Below, piece after piece: positions 44,774-57,017 of a DNA stretch of 64,000 nucleotides. Made by a program: the position numbers and the translations under genes. Source of the stretch: Marchantia polymorpha subsp. ruderalis (lineage: Eukaryota; Streptophyta; Marchantiopsida; Marchantiales; Marchantiaceae); contig AP031357.1 of the NCBI GenBank assembly GCA_037833965.1, positions 15,582,001 to 15,646,000 of the forward strand, given 5' to 3'. The notes beneath the pieces were generated by a model. That model was not told the origin of the DNA. It made no database searches and saw only the letters and a list, made by a program, of their open reading frames with translations. Position 1 is the first letter of the stretch. The number at the start of each line of letters is the position of its first letter.

Positions 44774-46983
44774 ACATTGGATCTTGTTTTTGGGTGGAAG
44801 TGGATTGGGAGTAAATCGCAATCTTCACACGTTGCAAATTTTTACGCCTTTTATACTGCTCAACAGTTCACATCTTTTTGAAACATATCACCATAGCTAC
44901 AACCACCATATACTCAATGTGTGATCTTGAGATTCTGTAACAGAAGGCACGTCACCTGAAATGGTATCTGGGGTATCAGGGCCATTTAGATTTATCGAAC
45001 ACAAAAGGTTATTATTGGCAAGTGACATTGTTATTGAAACCTGTGATATTTGAACTCCTGGAATCAGCAGCAAAGCAACTACATTTTGAGCTCATGAGGT
45101 GCGGCGACGAAAAGATGTTTCTGATTCGTCCTAATTCACTGTGCTATGAGACAATTTTGTTATATTTTGTACATTTCGTTGAGATCTTCTACCGTGAACT
45201 CTAAGAATTCAGGTGTATGTGAAGTTTTAACAGATTTCTCTTCTTCCTCGAATCCTACAATCTCATATTCGGCTTCTGGAACGTTCCGATGGGTTACGTT
45301 TCCAGATGTCGACTTCTGAATTTTGAATGCCCTGTCACACATGTTGGAAATCAAGTAAAACGGGAATGTTACGGGCTGCAAATGAATCAAATGCGAAATA
45401 AATTGTCACTGCGCAACATAATGCACATGCATTGGAGAATATACAACACTATTTACATCACACATTATCCTATCGCTCCAAAGTTGGATACCGAGTAAAT
45501 GATGTCAATAAAACTCAGTGAAAATCAGCTCGAAAACCACGGAACATGAAAGTTGATCAGCGAAAGAAAGTAAACAGTGAGCATTTCATGACGAGAACTT
45601 TCCAGAAGAAACATATGAATGTACACTTTATCACATAGTGCATGTTAAAAGCTGGGCAAAGAAAATGTCCATGCTGGGAAAGTGTCTTTGAAATCGATAG
45701 TGGACAGCTTACATGTTTGCCGCTCCAGTTAATCGACATACGTGTACACTACCAACTCTTCCATGCCACAATTGATTGTCCATCTAGGCTCTTCAATTCA
45801 CTTAAAGTTAACGTGGAAATTCTACATACTGTCTCCGCGCTGTACACTGTGGTGTACATTTCAAAACAAACGCTATGAAGCGCTGATAAGTTATTCGATA
45901 TATTGTACAGCGCTCCGATCGTGGAAGATGTAACAGGCTGTCTGATCGTCGGTGTTATATAAATCTACAGATATAAAGCGGAAGTCTATCGTACAGAACT
46001 ACAAATCAATAAACACCGAAACGGATAATACTTGCCACTAGACATGTCCCCTTCGCAACAAGGGCCGATAAACGAGTGTTATCTACTACCTCATCTCTGC
46101 TGAACTATATTTTGGTAAAACTCAAAGGAGAGAGTTTCAAATGTAAGACTGCCCTTGAAAGTCAATTTAGTGTGCCACGTTATTCACTCCTGAGCACTTC
46201 CGATTACAACACACGACATTCCTCGATTGCTCGTTACCATGTGCACTCAATACTTAATGCATTTTGAAACCATCTGATCAGGACAGACAACGAGCCCAAA
46301 GTGAAGTTGCTGGAGAAACCAGCGCAGCACTTAACGTACAAGGTACCATGCAGTCGACTAATTTGGGACATGGCTATTTGACGGCGGACCAGTGGCTTTC
46401 CGGCAGGGAGACGACCAAAGGTGACTAGAAATATGCAGAAACGGTGCGAGGAGGAATGCTCCACGACGACACCACAGAAGGAAGAAAACACAGGGCGGAT
46501 GCCAGCAGCTGACTCAATCACGAGACCTGTAGGACATCACAAGGTCCGAGGTACTGGCAATCAGCTCAAGCACACAACCAAAAGCACTGCTGGAGAAGCA
46601 GCTGAAAAACGATCCCAGCCAACTGAAGAGCGAAGAGCGGGGGCGACAACTTTTTATTACTTCGAGGCAAATAGAATGTAATGGATACATATGTTGGGTA
46701 GAGAATCCCGAACGTGCCCGACACATATATACACAAGCCTTCCCAAATTGTACCGGCAAATGCACTATCTGCCTATCTCACAATCGTACACAACCACATC
46801 AAACGTGAAGCAACCAATTCAAAATGAGCAGATGTGGAATTTGGTGACAAGAACCCTCGAATCTCGCAGCACTCAGACACACGGAAACGTCCGAGTGGAA
46901 TGACAGCGGCTTGTACATGGCATCATGGCAAGCGATATTTCACACAGTTTACTCCAAATAAAAACGGTTGTTACAGTTTAGCC
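44774..46983. other. Intergenic DNA between ubiquitin-eL40 and VPS9A
   Basis: No gene recognised; both ends are 3' flanks of convergent genes. A plus-strand frame at 46421-46681 (86 residues, Lys/Glu/Thr-rich) has no recognisable motif. Confidence 0.5.
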
Positions 46984-49630
46984 TTACGAGGGGGGTGATT
47001 GCTCTTCTAACCTCGATTGAGTCCTGGGAGAGCCTTCGTGGGAGGCAGTAATTTCATTGGGCTTGTCGTTACTTTCGTCAAGATTTTCCAGCTCAGTCTT
47101 GCCAACGCCTTTCTTCTCTTCGGCAACTTCGAGAGGGCCTAAGTCTCTGGTATCGAGGCCTTGAAGGTCAGATACATCCTCTGCATCCGCAAGTGCCATC
47201 AACTTTTGAGAGGGAGACAATGGACGTATAGTCTTGTCCGGGGACACCTCTTCCGATGTGGTAGTGCCTACATGAGGTGGTGTTGTATCCCCTTTGTGCA
47301 ACACATGCGCTTCGAGGTTGGAGTCAATTACTTCTGCATCGACCAGCTCCCCTGCAGAGACCTCGTCTCTAAGGTCGGAGTTTGCAGAAGGCTGAGAAGT
47401 CGATAGCGTTGTTCCAGAAATTCCAGAAAGCACCGCATCACTTCTATCAAGGGGAACAGCGTCTTGAGTTTCAGTTTCCTGTTTTGGCACAACGGTGGAA
47501 GGCTTGTCAGAGCCCGCTGAGCTTTCTCCTGGAACCTCGTCTTGGGTTTCAGCGTCCTGTTTTTGCACGATGGTGGAAGGCTTCTCAGATATCACTGAGC
47601 TTTCTACAGCTTTCCGAAGGGCTACATACCGTAGGACCAGTTCCTTGTACTCGTGCAACAATTCTTCTACATCCATAACTCTCAAATCTCCAGCACTAGA
47701 GTAAAGAAATGGGTAGTCCTTGCTCAGCTGTCCTGATTTATCAGCCTCCATGACTAGGGCCGCTGCCCCTGCTTCAAGTTTATCTGCAGAAAGAACAGCA
47801 GGTGCACCTACGGCTTCCGCCGGGGCATCTTTTGTGACGACTTGCTCCTCTTTTTTCGCACCCGGCACTCGGTCGCTTTCTGTACCAAGTACAGGTTTTG
47901 ATGGAGACTTCGTTCTCTTTTGAAGAGATACGTCCGAGGCAGTCACCTCCTTGTTAGCGTTAACGGACGGAGACGAAACTCCATTTACTCCCTCGATTGC
48001 CAGACGACCCGCTTGCATACGCTTTTCGAACTCAGCAGGATTCATAGAAAGGGAGGAAGAGTCCAAGTTCTGGATAAATGACTCAGCTGAGACCAGGTTG
48101 GTGTAGAAGTACGATGCCTCTGAAACAAGCCGTCCCTGATGGCGATAGCGTAGAATGTACTGAAGATTTGAGTGCAACTGGGGAGGATTTGCCTGAACGA
48201 AAACGTACGGGAACCAACAGTGATGTTATTATTGACGTTCAACGAACTGGCAAAACGTCATCTGCTACTTAAACCTCACAAAAACTGATTGTGGTTGTCC
48301 ATCGCAACCAGAGCTTCCAGAAGTATATGCGACAAGAGAACATATCATACTGACGTACCTTGATGACTACGTATATCAGGACAGGCAGAAAGTCATCTGC
48401 TCCTGGTGGGTTGTCGTTTGATGCCATGGAAACATTCACCAGAAGGTTGTTGATTATTCGGCAGCAATTTAAAATGCAAACCAGCTTGTCACGAGGAGCC
48501 TTGTAAGTATTAATTTTCCGCAGCTCTTTCTGAGCCAGCTGCAAATGCATAAACCACAGTTTGAATATGACGACGAAAGCCTTGAATTGAAGCAAGACGA
48601 GAGCAATGGCCTTGATTACCGCCTTCAATATTACAAAGTGTTTACAATGACGCGTAAATAGCATATCTACCGCATAGCAACATTTCAGGCATTCAGCACC
48701 ATATGTATTTTCTACAGAATTTCTTTGTACTGTGTATGGGTCACTCAGAAAGCAAGTCCGCCCGTCGAAGCATTTTCCACTTCGGTTGTTTGCATACCAG
48801 CCAAGAAGTTTCATTCTGTGAGTTCTTAGGTATGTCAAGGTGCTCTGGGCGTATGAACTCTTGCAGTATAGTCATCTTTTCTGAGAGTCGTTGGTCTATT
48901 TCTGCATCCTCTGGAACAGGTGAAAAAGCCCGTGGCCAGAGCTTAGTCATTAAGTACTTCTCGAGACCCTGCAGTGAAGACACCACACACAGAATGAATT
49001 GACGTTGACTTCACAGTATACAACCTGAGGTCATCTCTCAATGTGCAACAGAGCTAATTCGTCACATGTGAGAAGTTAGAACACCCGACTTCAAGACAAT
49101 GCTCAGACATCTCCCGGGCGTCTATAGAGAATCTGCTCAGCTCCTTACCTCGCCAGAACTTTCGAACTCCTCCTCAGTCGCAGTGGCCCACAAAGGATGC
49201 TCTCTGAAAACACTTTCAGTGCTTGCAAGAAACCCTTGTACACTTTGACTATCCTTTTCCGGATCAGGAGGATTATTCAGAAATTCCCCTATAAAACTGC
49301 AAGAAGCAAATGTCAATAAAATGACAAGGCTACTTTTCGTTGTGAGAAGACTTTGATCAGGTCGATGACTAACTTTGATAAGCTAGCCCCTCGGTCATTA
49401 TGCGCAACCCATTCGAACCACAAAGTTGAAACTGAAGAGTACTTCTGAAAGTACAGTGCCGCAAGCAGCATAAAGGAAAAGCATGGGGAACAAGTTTCCC
49501 CATGAAAAAGATATACCTACGTTTTAATGGATCGGACGAGATCAGCAGCAGAAGGATGGCGCATGCGATCGAGAAAGTCATGAACAGTCAGCTGGGCCGT
49601 GGAATTGTTGAATATATCATTGTTCTCCAT
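46984..49630 (-). CDS. VPS9A: VPS9-domain Rab5 guanine-nucleotide exchange factor
   Basis: Five exons, 49630-49521, 49296-49149, 48968-48798, 48538-48359 and 48192-46984, with GT/AG introns of 224, 180, 259 and 166 bp, give 605 residues. The N-terminus MENNDIFNNS and the helical-bundle segment (HDFLDRMRHPSAADLVRSIK) precede the VPS9 domain (about 86-240). That domain has LQKINTYKAPRDKLVCILNC-like text (here LRKINTYKAPRDKLVCILNC) and GADDFLPVLIYVVIK. Asp191 in GAD corresponds to the catalytic Asp185 of Arabidopsis VPS9a. A variable, acidic linker (260-570) contains the conserved plant block YPFLYSSAGDLRVMDVEELL. The protein activates RAB5-type GTPases on endosomes for vacuolar traffic and polarity. 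Pieces of this gene are duplicated at 40.9-41.3 kb. Confidence 0.95.
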
Positions 49631-50361
49631 TTTGGCTTTACTCAAGTCACAAAATTTTCTGGTTTTCAACTATAACCCAATTCTTTCTCTCTATTCATGT
49701 TAAGCGCATGAATCTGACTACTATGGTCCAGTTCCTGCAACAATCCACCAATTCATACAAATCACATTAGAAATTTCTCAAAGGCTGAGTTATAAGGTCA
49801 ACAAAGGTCAACACATGTATCAGGAGGACAGAGCAGTACAAAATCGATTGGGAGGTCGAGAACGATCACGTCGTGAAGCTCAGAGATATGGTGCCGTTGT
49901 CTAAATCTCAGAATTTGCTAAAAACCACACTGCAAATTCCGTATTCACGACCCGTTCTAAAATCACCACTTTTTATTAAAATGTCTTCATGGGTTCGACT
50001 CTACTGCCCAGAGCACATTGAAATGTTGCGCACTGATCCTGGATGAAGGTTTCACAGAATACAGCATTGCAGGGAAGTGCCCGCTTTAGAAATACATCTT
50101 GCCCTTGTTGCTATATTCAAAATACGACCCAGCCATATACGTTCTGAGAATTTTCAGAGAAGAGAACAGCTCTTTTCCGAGCAATGGTGGAGCCAATCTG
50201 GGCGATAAGAGAAACATTGTGCAGAGCGGGTGCCATTGGCGTACCGCGTTGAGGTGATGATCGCAAGCAATAAGGGCAGTCACTCAAAGTTCGCCGCTGC
50301 TGAATCCTGCCATGTCATCTTCCATCATCAACTGCGAAGAAGGACCTTCAGGGCGTCATCT
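49631..50361. other. Upstream region of VPS9A and unassigned DNA
   Basis: Presumably the VPS9A promoter and 5' untranslated region; no other gene recognised. Confidence 0.4.
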
Positions 50362-50609
50362 ATGTCGACTGTCGCTCCCATGGTGCCCTCCTGCCCTGCC
50401 CTGCCCTTCAAATCTAATTTCCAGTCCCCTTCTAAATTGTTACACTCTATCTCGCGTTTAAGTCTCGTGCAGCGTCTCAGACAACACCATGGCTCCTTCT
50501 CTTCTTCCTTCTCCTCCTCCTACGCATATCAGTTCGGTCACGTCAAAGATCAGACGCCCTCCCAAACCCCTGATCCATCACCTCCTCAAGGGTCCTTGCA
50601 GAATTTCCT
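50362..50609 (+). CDS. Possible first exon of an unrecognised, perhaps plastid-targeted protein
   Basis: The ATG at 50362 opens a frame (MSTVAPMVPSCPALPFKSNF, then Ser/Arg/Leu-rich LLHSISRLSLVQRLRQHHG and SFSSSFSSSYAYQ). The start is rich in Ser and hydroxylated residues and poor in acids, like a chloroplast transit peptide. A good donor (CCT|GTAAGT) follows 50609. No downstream exon could be identified with confidence. A further frame at 50918-51142 (Ala/Pro/Thr-rich, ending before GCAG|GTCAAA) could be another exon or a separate gene. Weak. Confidence 0.3.
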
Positions 50610-53487
50610 GTAAGTCCAAATCGAGAGGCAATCCTATTTCACATATCGATTTCTACGAGACTATCACCACCAGATTCTCATCTTTCAGTCCGGTGACGAA
50701 GAAAAGGAGAATAAAAAAAATCCGGGCGCGATCCAGGCGAGTATCTGAGGAGAGTCACCTACCACTCACAGTGGAGATCTGCGTGGGCGGTCCGGGAAGG
50801 AAAACCAGTCGAGCTCCGTCCTGACTTCCCTCGCTTCCCCACTTCCACGATTATCAGCAAAAGTGAGTGTCAGTTTCGTAGGGCTGCGATTCCAGCGCAG
50901 ATTGAAGTCGAGCCCAGATGAGGAAAAAGGGAAGTGACCTGCGGCCACTTTCCAACACTACGTCCTCTGCTTCCACTTCAACTACTACTGCTGCTCCTCC
51001 TGCTGCTCCTCCTGCTGCTGCTGGCGACTGCCGTATCCCACGTTTGACACCATGCTCGGTGGTGCCAATTATGGGCGCCTCGTTGCGGCCCCCGTTACAG
51101 GCATCCAGCACAGCGCAGGTCAAACCCGTTCAAATAAGTTAGTGACAGGTAAGCCACCTTCGAGCCTCTCAAGCTCCCCAAGTTCCACCCTTCGTTTTAT
51201 CTATACAAACAAATTACCACGAACTGTCTGCCCTTCTCCCTCGCCCTGCCCGGTCCTCAGTCCCCGCCCGCTTGGCTTGGCCGTGGCACTTCGTTCCAAT
51301 GATGCTGGTCAGCAGTCATCAGGACCCCTCCTCGTCTTTGCTTCAGTTTTAGAACAACTCTTCTCTCTCTCCCTCTCTCTCGTGTCACTCCCGAATTTCG
51401 CACTGCACTTTGTTCAAATCACACCGCAATCATCACATGTATTATACTTTGAGCGCATCGAGCACAACTAACTACATTGCGTGTGGGTGGCTGAATCCAT
51501 GTTATCGAGTTCTTCGAGATGATTGTCCTCCATGTTGATGGACGAGGTGTGGATTAGAACTTTCTCGTCTCGCATGAACTCTTGATTCGATTGTAAGACT
51601 TGTATCGGAGTCTCCATGGATACACTAGGGCAGTTTCAGTGGCTTTAACTTCATCGCATGGATCTTCTGTAGTTTCTCTAGTCCATGGGATGTCCGTGGG
51701 CTTTCACATAATTATGCAACTTTCTTCATTTGGACGCTTTGTGACGTGAACTTGGACCAGTCCAGATATCCAGAAATAATGTTATCATGTATTGTTTTAA
51801 CTTCCATAACTACTTTACAGAACTACTTTTTGTTACCACAAGTTACCTCGTCTAGATTTTCTATTGAACAAGGGTGCAGATTTGTGGGATTCATCTTCAC
51901 CGTGAATTGAGGTTTTAAATTTCTCATCATATATATATTATGTTATATTCATGTACATGATACAACTCTAGATTTAGGTGTCACATGAATACATTGATTA
52001 ATGTATCATTTGTTGAAGATTACAGTATGTGATGTCATGAAATGTAATGTTTGCGGTAACGCAAGATGCTTAATATATCATATGGACTGGAAGATAGTCT
52101 ACTCGGGTTACGAACGAATCTATATTTGGATTCTGAGAACTATCGTACATTCATATGCAAAATGACTTCTAACGTGATAATATTATACTTTCAAATTTGA
52201 CGGTTAACCAACCACTACAGGGTCACAACAATAATCAAGCTGTAGAAGTTGAAGGGCTGGTAGAGATACTCTTCTAGGACAATACTCTTTGCTCTTAGTG
52301 TGTATCTTGAAAGTAAGGAGTCCTCAAATTCACGAGTTTCCGAAAGGAAAGCTTGAAAAGGTTCACTTCGGTAATACTCTTGGCTAGAGGGGCAGCACCT
52401 TGATGATTCCGGCATAGCGGGACGTAAGAGCTGAAGTAGAGGAGGTGGTAGGGCTGGGGCTGGGGCGATTATCTCGCGTTGAGGTTAGGATCCTCCACAA
52501 CTAGAAGATATATTAAGCTACTGATATATTAAGCACAAAATTCAAAAAAGTGACTCAAAGTTAGAAACTTCTTCGCCTTCTAAAGTGAAGGAGCTTCGAA
52601 GAGCACAGCCTGCGATTGAAAAGAATGTGGGTATTTCATCCATCGTTTCATTCAATAAAAAAGAATATATTTCCTCGAGGAGAAGATAAACGAGGTACAT
52701 CCACGAAGTTTTTCAAATCAGAAAAAGCATTCGACCCTCGTTCTCGTTCCGGCCGTTCCAGTCCACATCTCAGTGGAAATAAAACGCTATCATATGTTTT
52801 TTTGGCTTCAAGGTGTCTGCTAATGGAGCGAGCATCACGAGAGGAAGTGACTTGCTTCAAATCCACATTGTAGCATAGCCTTTCTCCCCTATTCATATTA
52901 GTGTACTCCAAACTATTCTTATGTCCTTCTGAATCGGTACACACTCGCATGCTGGATTTTGTTACACGTTTAGATCTATGGAGTATAAATCTCAAACCAA
53001 TAGGGAACGCTAGACTAAACGTTGATCATGTACATGTGTTTCTCCAAACTCCTGAAGTTATACCGTCGAGAAAGGCAATGAAAAAAATGTAGTCTGTCTG
53101 GGTTTGCTGCGTGAAGCTAGAATTTGATTTCCCAGAAGACTTAGAAGTTTCGTAGTGCATCCTTCTCTGAAACTGATGGTTTGTTAGTGCTGCACACTGG
53201 TTGCGGGTGGATGATTTCGGCAATTTTGGGGTCCTTGACCGAATCCTGCAGGGTCATGTACTCAATCTCAGCAAATCACATCGAAGGAATCGCCGGAAAT
53301 CTGAGCACAAGTACTGTATGATAGGTCTGGCCTAAGAGAGGAAAGGCTGGGAGCTCTGGCCCATGTTTTCGTGGCACAGTAATGCATGGATAAGATGAGG
53401 AAAAAGGAAAGTGAAGACGAGGGGAGAATATACAATGACTTACTTGGAAGAAGGAGCCGAGCCGGAATCGTTCATGACCGATCGCAC
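50610..53487. other. Unassigned DNA, no firm gene
   Basis: 50918-51470 has moderately GC-rich short frames with (CTGCTC)n-type low complexity. The rest shows no coding signal that I recognise, including the 115-codon minus-strand frame at 52648-52995. Confidence 0.4.
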
Positions 53488-56400
53488 TCAGAGGTGGAAA
53501 GGAGAGTCATGACCTGTGAGGTCTGCCGTCTGGGTCTGGCTGTCGAAGGATTCAGAGGTCTCACATATATCGGCCGCTCGGATCTCCTCGATCAGTTTCA
53601 CCACCTGAGGCATTCTGGGACGCTGCTCCGGATTCGGAGTGACACAAGCCATGGCAATTTGAAGTAGAGTCACCATCTCCTCCTCTCCGTGTCTGAAGGA
53701 TTTGAGCTCCAAGTCGAAAACTTCTGCGGTCCACTCCTCTCGAACCACTGAGTGCACCCACTTCGGAAGGTCGACCCCATTTCCTTGGGATTCATGCGTT
53801 TGAGCAGGCTGACGTCCTGTGATACGACACTTCAAGTTCTCAACAATGTCCCAGCTGCCTCCGCACTGAAGAAGTCTGACCTCAGTACACTAATTCTCAC
53901 ACGACTCGACTCGTATGTAGACCAAACATGAGCTCTTAGACTTGGCAATCTAGCTCTTGTAGGCTTCCCTGGCTACAGTAAACGACAGATCTACAACAGG
54001 ACCCAGATTCTCGAGGCCTCGTATTACGTTGTGGGTAAGAGTTGTCATTTGAAAGGACTCAGTATCATTAATGAAATTATTACCAACTCGATTATCTGAG
54101 GCCAAAATGGCATACCGACATTCTAGGGACACAAACTTCGTCACTCTATTTTTCAGGACAAATAATCTAACCTTGTTCTATTAAATATAGTTTTCTAAAA
54201 GCACTTAGCACACGTTTCTAAGACTTGCCAGCTAATCTGGAAGCTTATGAGAGATTAGTCTAATCAAGTTTTGTGACACGAGGTCCTCAAATTCTCGTTA
54301 ATTGTCGAGATCTGTCCAATTTAAGAGCTGCTGAGATATTTTCTTTGGTTAGATCTGATGCAAAACTCAGATCGTCATTTCTCGACTTCTAAGTGCACCT
54401 TCTGGGATCTTGATTAGGAGCCCCATTAGGCCTAATTTTCCGCCTGCTTGACTTAAGTTAATTGTTCTGGAAAGGGGCTGTAATTCGAGTACTCATCTTC
54501 ACGGTAATAGAAGAACCCTATCTCTCGTTTTGATAGCCAGCCACTACATTCCATTACAGATTTACCATTTGACAAATAGCCTCCTGCTCGGGACATCTCT
54601 CTCGGGATGTCTCCTAAAATCTGGGACGAAATCTTCTCACAAGACTGAATCTACAAGAGCCTGAAGGTAGTAGAAATAGGTAGCACGGTGGGTTTCCGGA
54701 AGTCGCCATGGCCTTCCGATCAGTCAACTGGACTTCAATCACAATATATAATTTTCTCACTCATCGACTCCGGGTTCCGCTGAGGTCGTGGGGTTCAAAT
54801 TTAGTCTCGCACATCGACTCAGCGACCGGGTGGTGGCGTCTCCATGTGCAGAACTTTGCCATGGAGAATGCTCGACCATCAAGTCGTGTTCACGACCTGA
54901 TAGAATGCATCTCTGAAACTTGGCGTGGCATTCATAACTCTAAGTTGGGGTACGACTATACAGGAGAGATGGGACAGAGATTTACCTGTGAGCAGCTCGA
55001 GCAGGAGAACACCGAAGCTGTAGACGTCGGCTTTGTGAGTGATCCTCTTCGTGTGATTGTACTCGGGAGCTCGGTAGCCAGCCATGCGGTGTGCAGCGAT
55101 CGCAGGGTTCATGAGCGCCACAAGGCCGACGTCCGAGATGCAAATCTCATAATTCTTACTCACCAAAATGTTGCTGGACTTGATATTCCCGTGGAACATC
55201 TTCTGGCTCTCAAACTCCTGATGCAAATAGGCCAGTCCGATCGCCACCTCTCGAGCTATGCGCAGCCGTGACGTCCAATCGAGCGGCGTTCTCCCGGACC
55301 CTCTGTTCCCTGCCCGACGCCACACAAACAAGCCACCCAAACAATCAGACGTCTGATTGCATCAACCCAAACGACCACAAAACATTCTCACATATAATGC
55401 TGTCGGTCACATTCTGCACAAAATCCTCTACTCGAGGACCTGCAGACTCTCTGCAGAGAAGACTGATGATGTTAACTGCGCAACTCCAAATGCCAAATTG
55501 GTGTCAGGACGTGAGACTGATGTATCGTATACCAATGGGATGGATCTTCGTCGGGGAAGACGAGGATGGTGCGAGGGAGACTGACCGTGGAGCATGGAAA
55601 AGAGGTTGCCATTGGACATGTAGTCGTAGACGAGCAGCTTCTCCTCCTTGGCGTAGTAGTAAGCTCGGAGAGGGACGAGGTTCGGGTGCTTGAGCTTCCC
55701 GAGCAGCTCCATGTGACTCTCGAAGTCGCTTCTGCTGGTTTCGGTTCGAAGGTCGCGAAGGCGCTTGACGGCGACGATCATGCCGCTCTCCAGCACTGCC
55801 TTGTAAGCCGTGCCGAAGCTGCCCTTGCCCAACATCTCGGCGGACGCGCGCAGCAGGTCCTCGAGCTCGAAGCGCTGCTGCGATTCATCGAAGAAAATGA
55901 GTTTGGAGATTTCGGCTTCCGAGTCCTTGAGCGATGACAACTGCGCAGACGACTGACTGAACCCGCTGTTGGATTTGGTGTCTCCTGCTGCGCCCTTCAT
56001 GCCTGGTTTCTCGTCCACATCCTTCGAGTACTTCCTCCAGTAGTAGATGAGGAATACGACCGTGAGCATGACCAGCACCAGAGTGTCTCCCACCACGATG
56101 GCGATCACAGCTCCTGTTCCGAGCTTCTGCTTCTTGCGCTCACCGCCGGCCTCTGCAGCCTCGGCGGGTCCCGGCGAAGGTGCATTTCCTTCAGGAATGA
56201 AAATGGGGTTCGGAGGAGCTGAGGGATTGAGAACAGACGCGCAGTCTGTTGGAAGTGGGCTTCCACAGAGCAGATTATTCCCAGAGAATACCTCCGCGGT
56301 GAAGTTTCTCAGCGACGCGGGGATTTCTCCCTGCAGATTGTTGTTAGAAATATCCAAAGCGCGCAATTTAGAGTTGCTCAGTGGAGGGATGCTCCCATTG

Positions 56401-57017
56401 AGAGAGTTGTAGCTCACGTTGAGGTAGACGAGGGCCGAATCTCCACTCACATCAGGAATTGGGCCGTCCAGGTTATTCCGTGACAGGTCTAGTTTCAACA
56501 GTCTGCGAGACTTGGCCAAAAAGTTCGGGATTTGCCCGGACAACTGGTTGCTCTGCAGAAACAATTGCAGCAGACTTGTGCAGTTCGACAGGTTCGGGAT
56601 CCCGCCTGAGAGCTGATTGAAGGATACGGTGATTGTCTTCACCTCATTCAACAAGCTCAGAGAGTTCTCTGGAATGGTTCCTGTCAGATTCAAGTTATCT
56701 AACAGAACGACGTCCACCCGGCTTCTGATGTTGCACGTAATCCCCTGCCAGGTTGATTTCCCCGGCCCATTGACGCACGGGTCGTCTCCCACCCAAGATG
56801 CGGTGAGTGCGCCTTGGACATCGACACCGACTCTGAGAGCCTGCAGACCTTTGGCATCAGGTGACCAATTGCTTTGTGCGAGAGATTTGTTCAACAGCGA
56901 CAAATTCGCAACCAACAGCATGTACACGAGCCCGAGCCTACACTTGGTCATGAGTCCACATGAGCCTTCTCTAGCTGAACACGCTCGTGCCAACTTGCTT
57001 GAGCCATATCTATCCAT
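53488..57017 (-). CDS. LRR receptor-like kinase, LRR-III type, probable pseudokinase
   Basis: Three exons, 57017-55586, 55309-54986 and 53816-53488, with GT/AG introns of 276 and 1,169 bp, give 694 residues. A better start may be Met23 (ATG at 56951-56949), directly before the hydrophobic signal peptide ([15 protein letters not shown]). The ectodomain has [18 protein letters not shown] and about five LRRs ([31 protein letters not shown]), followed by a Pro-rich neck. The transmembrane segment is at 302-327. The cytoplasmic kinase fold has the P-loop [12 protein letters not shown] (396-407), VAVK with Lys418, HGN (517-519) instead of HRD, and DVG (537-539) instead of DFG, then GYRAPEY and [14 protein letters not shown]. 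Loss of the HRD Asp points to a pseudokinase, typical of this subfamily (RLK902/RKL1-like), which acts as a signalling scaffold at the plasma membrane. Confidence 0.95.

Noticed and set aside
49985-50010. GGGTTCGACTCT as a tRNA T-loop
   Set aside because: No acceptor, D or anticodon arm can be folded around it.
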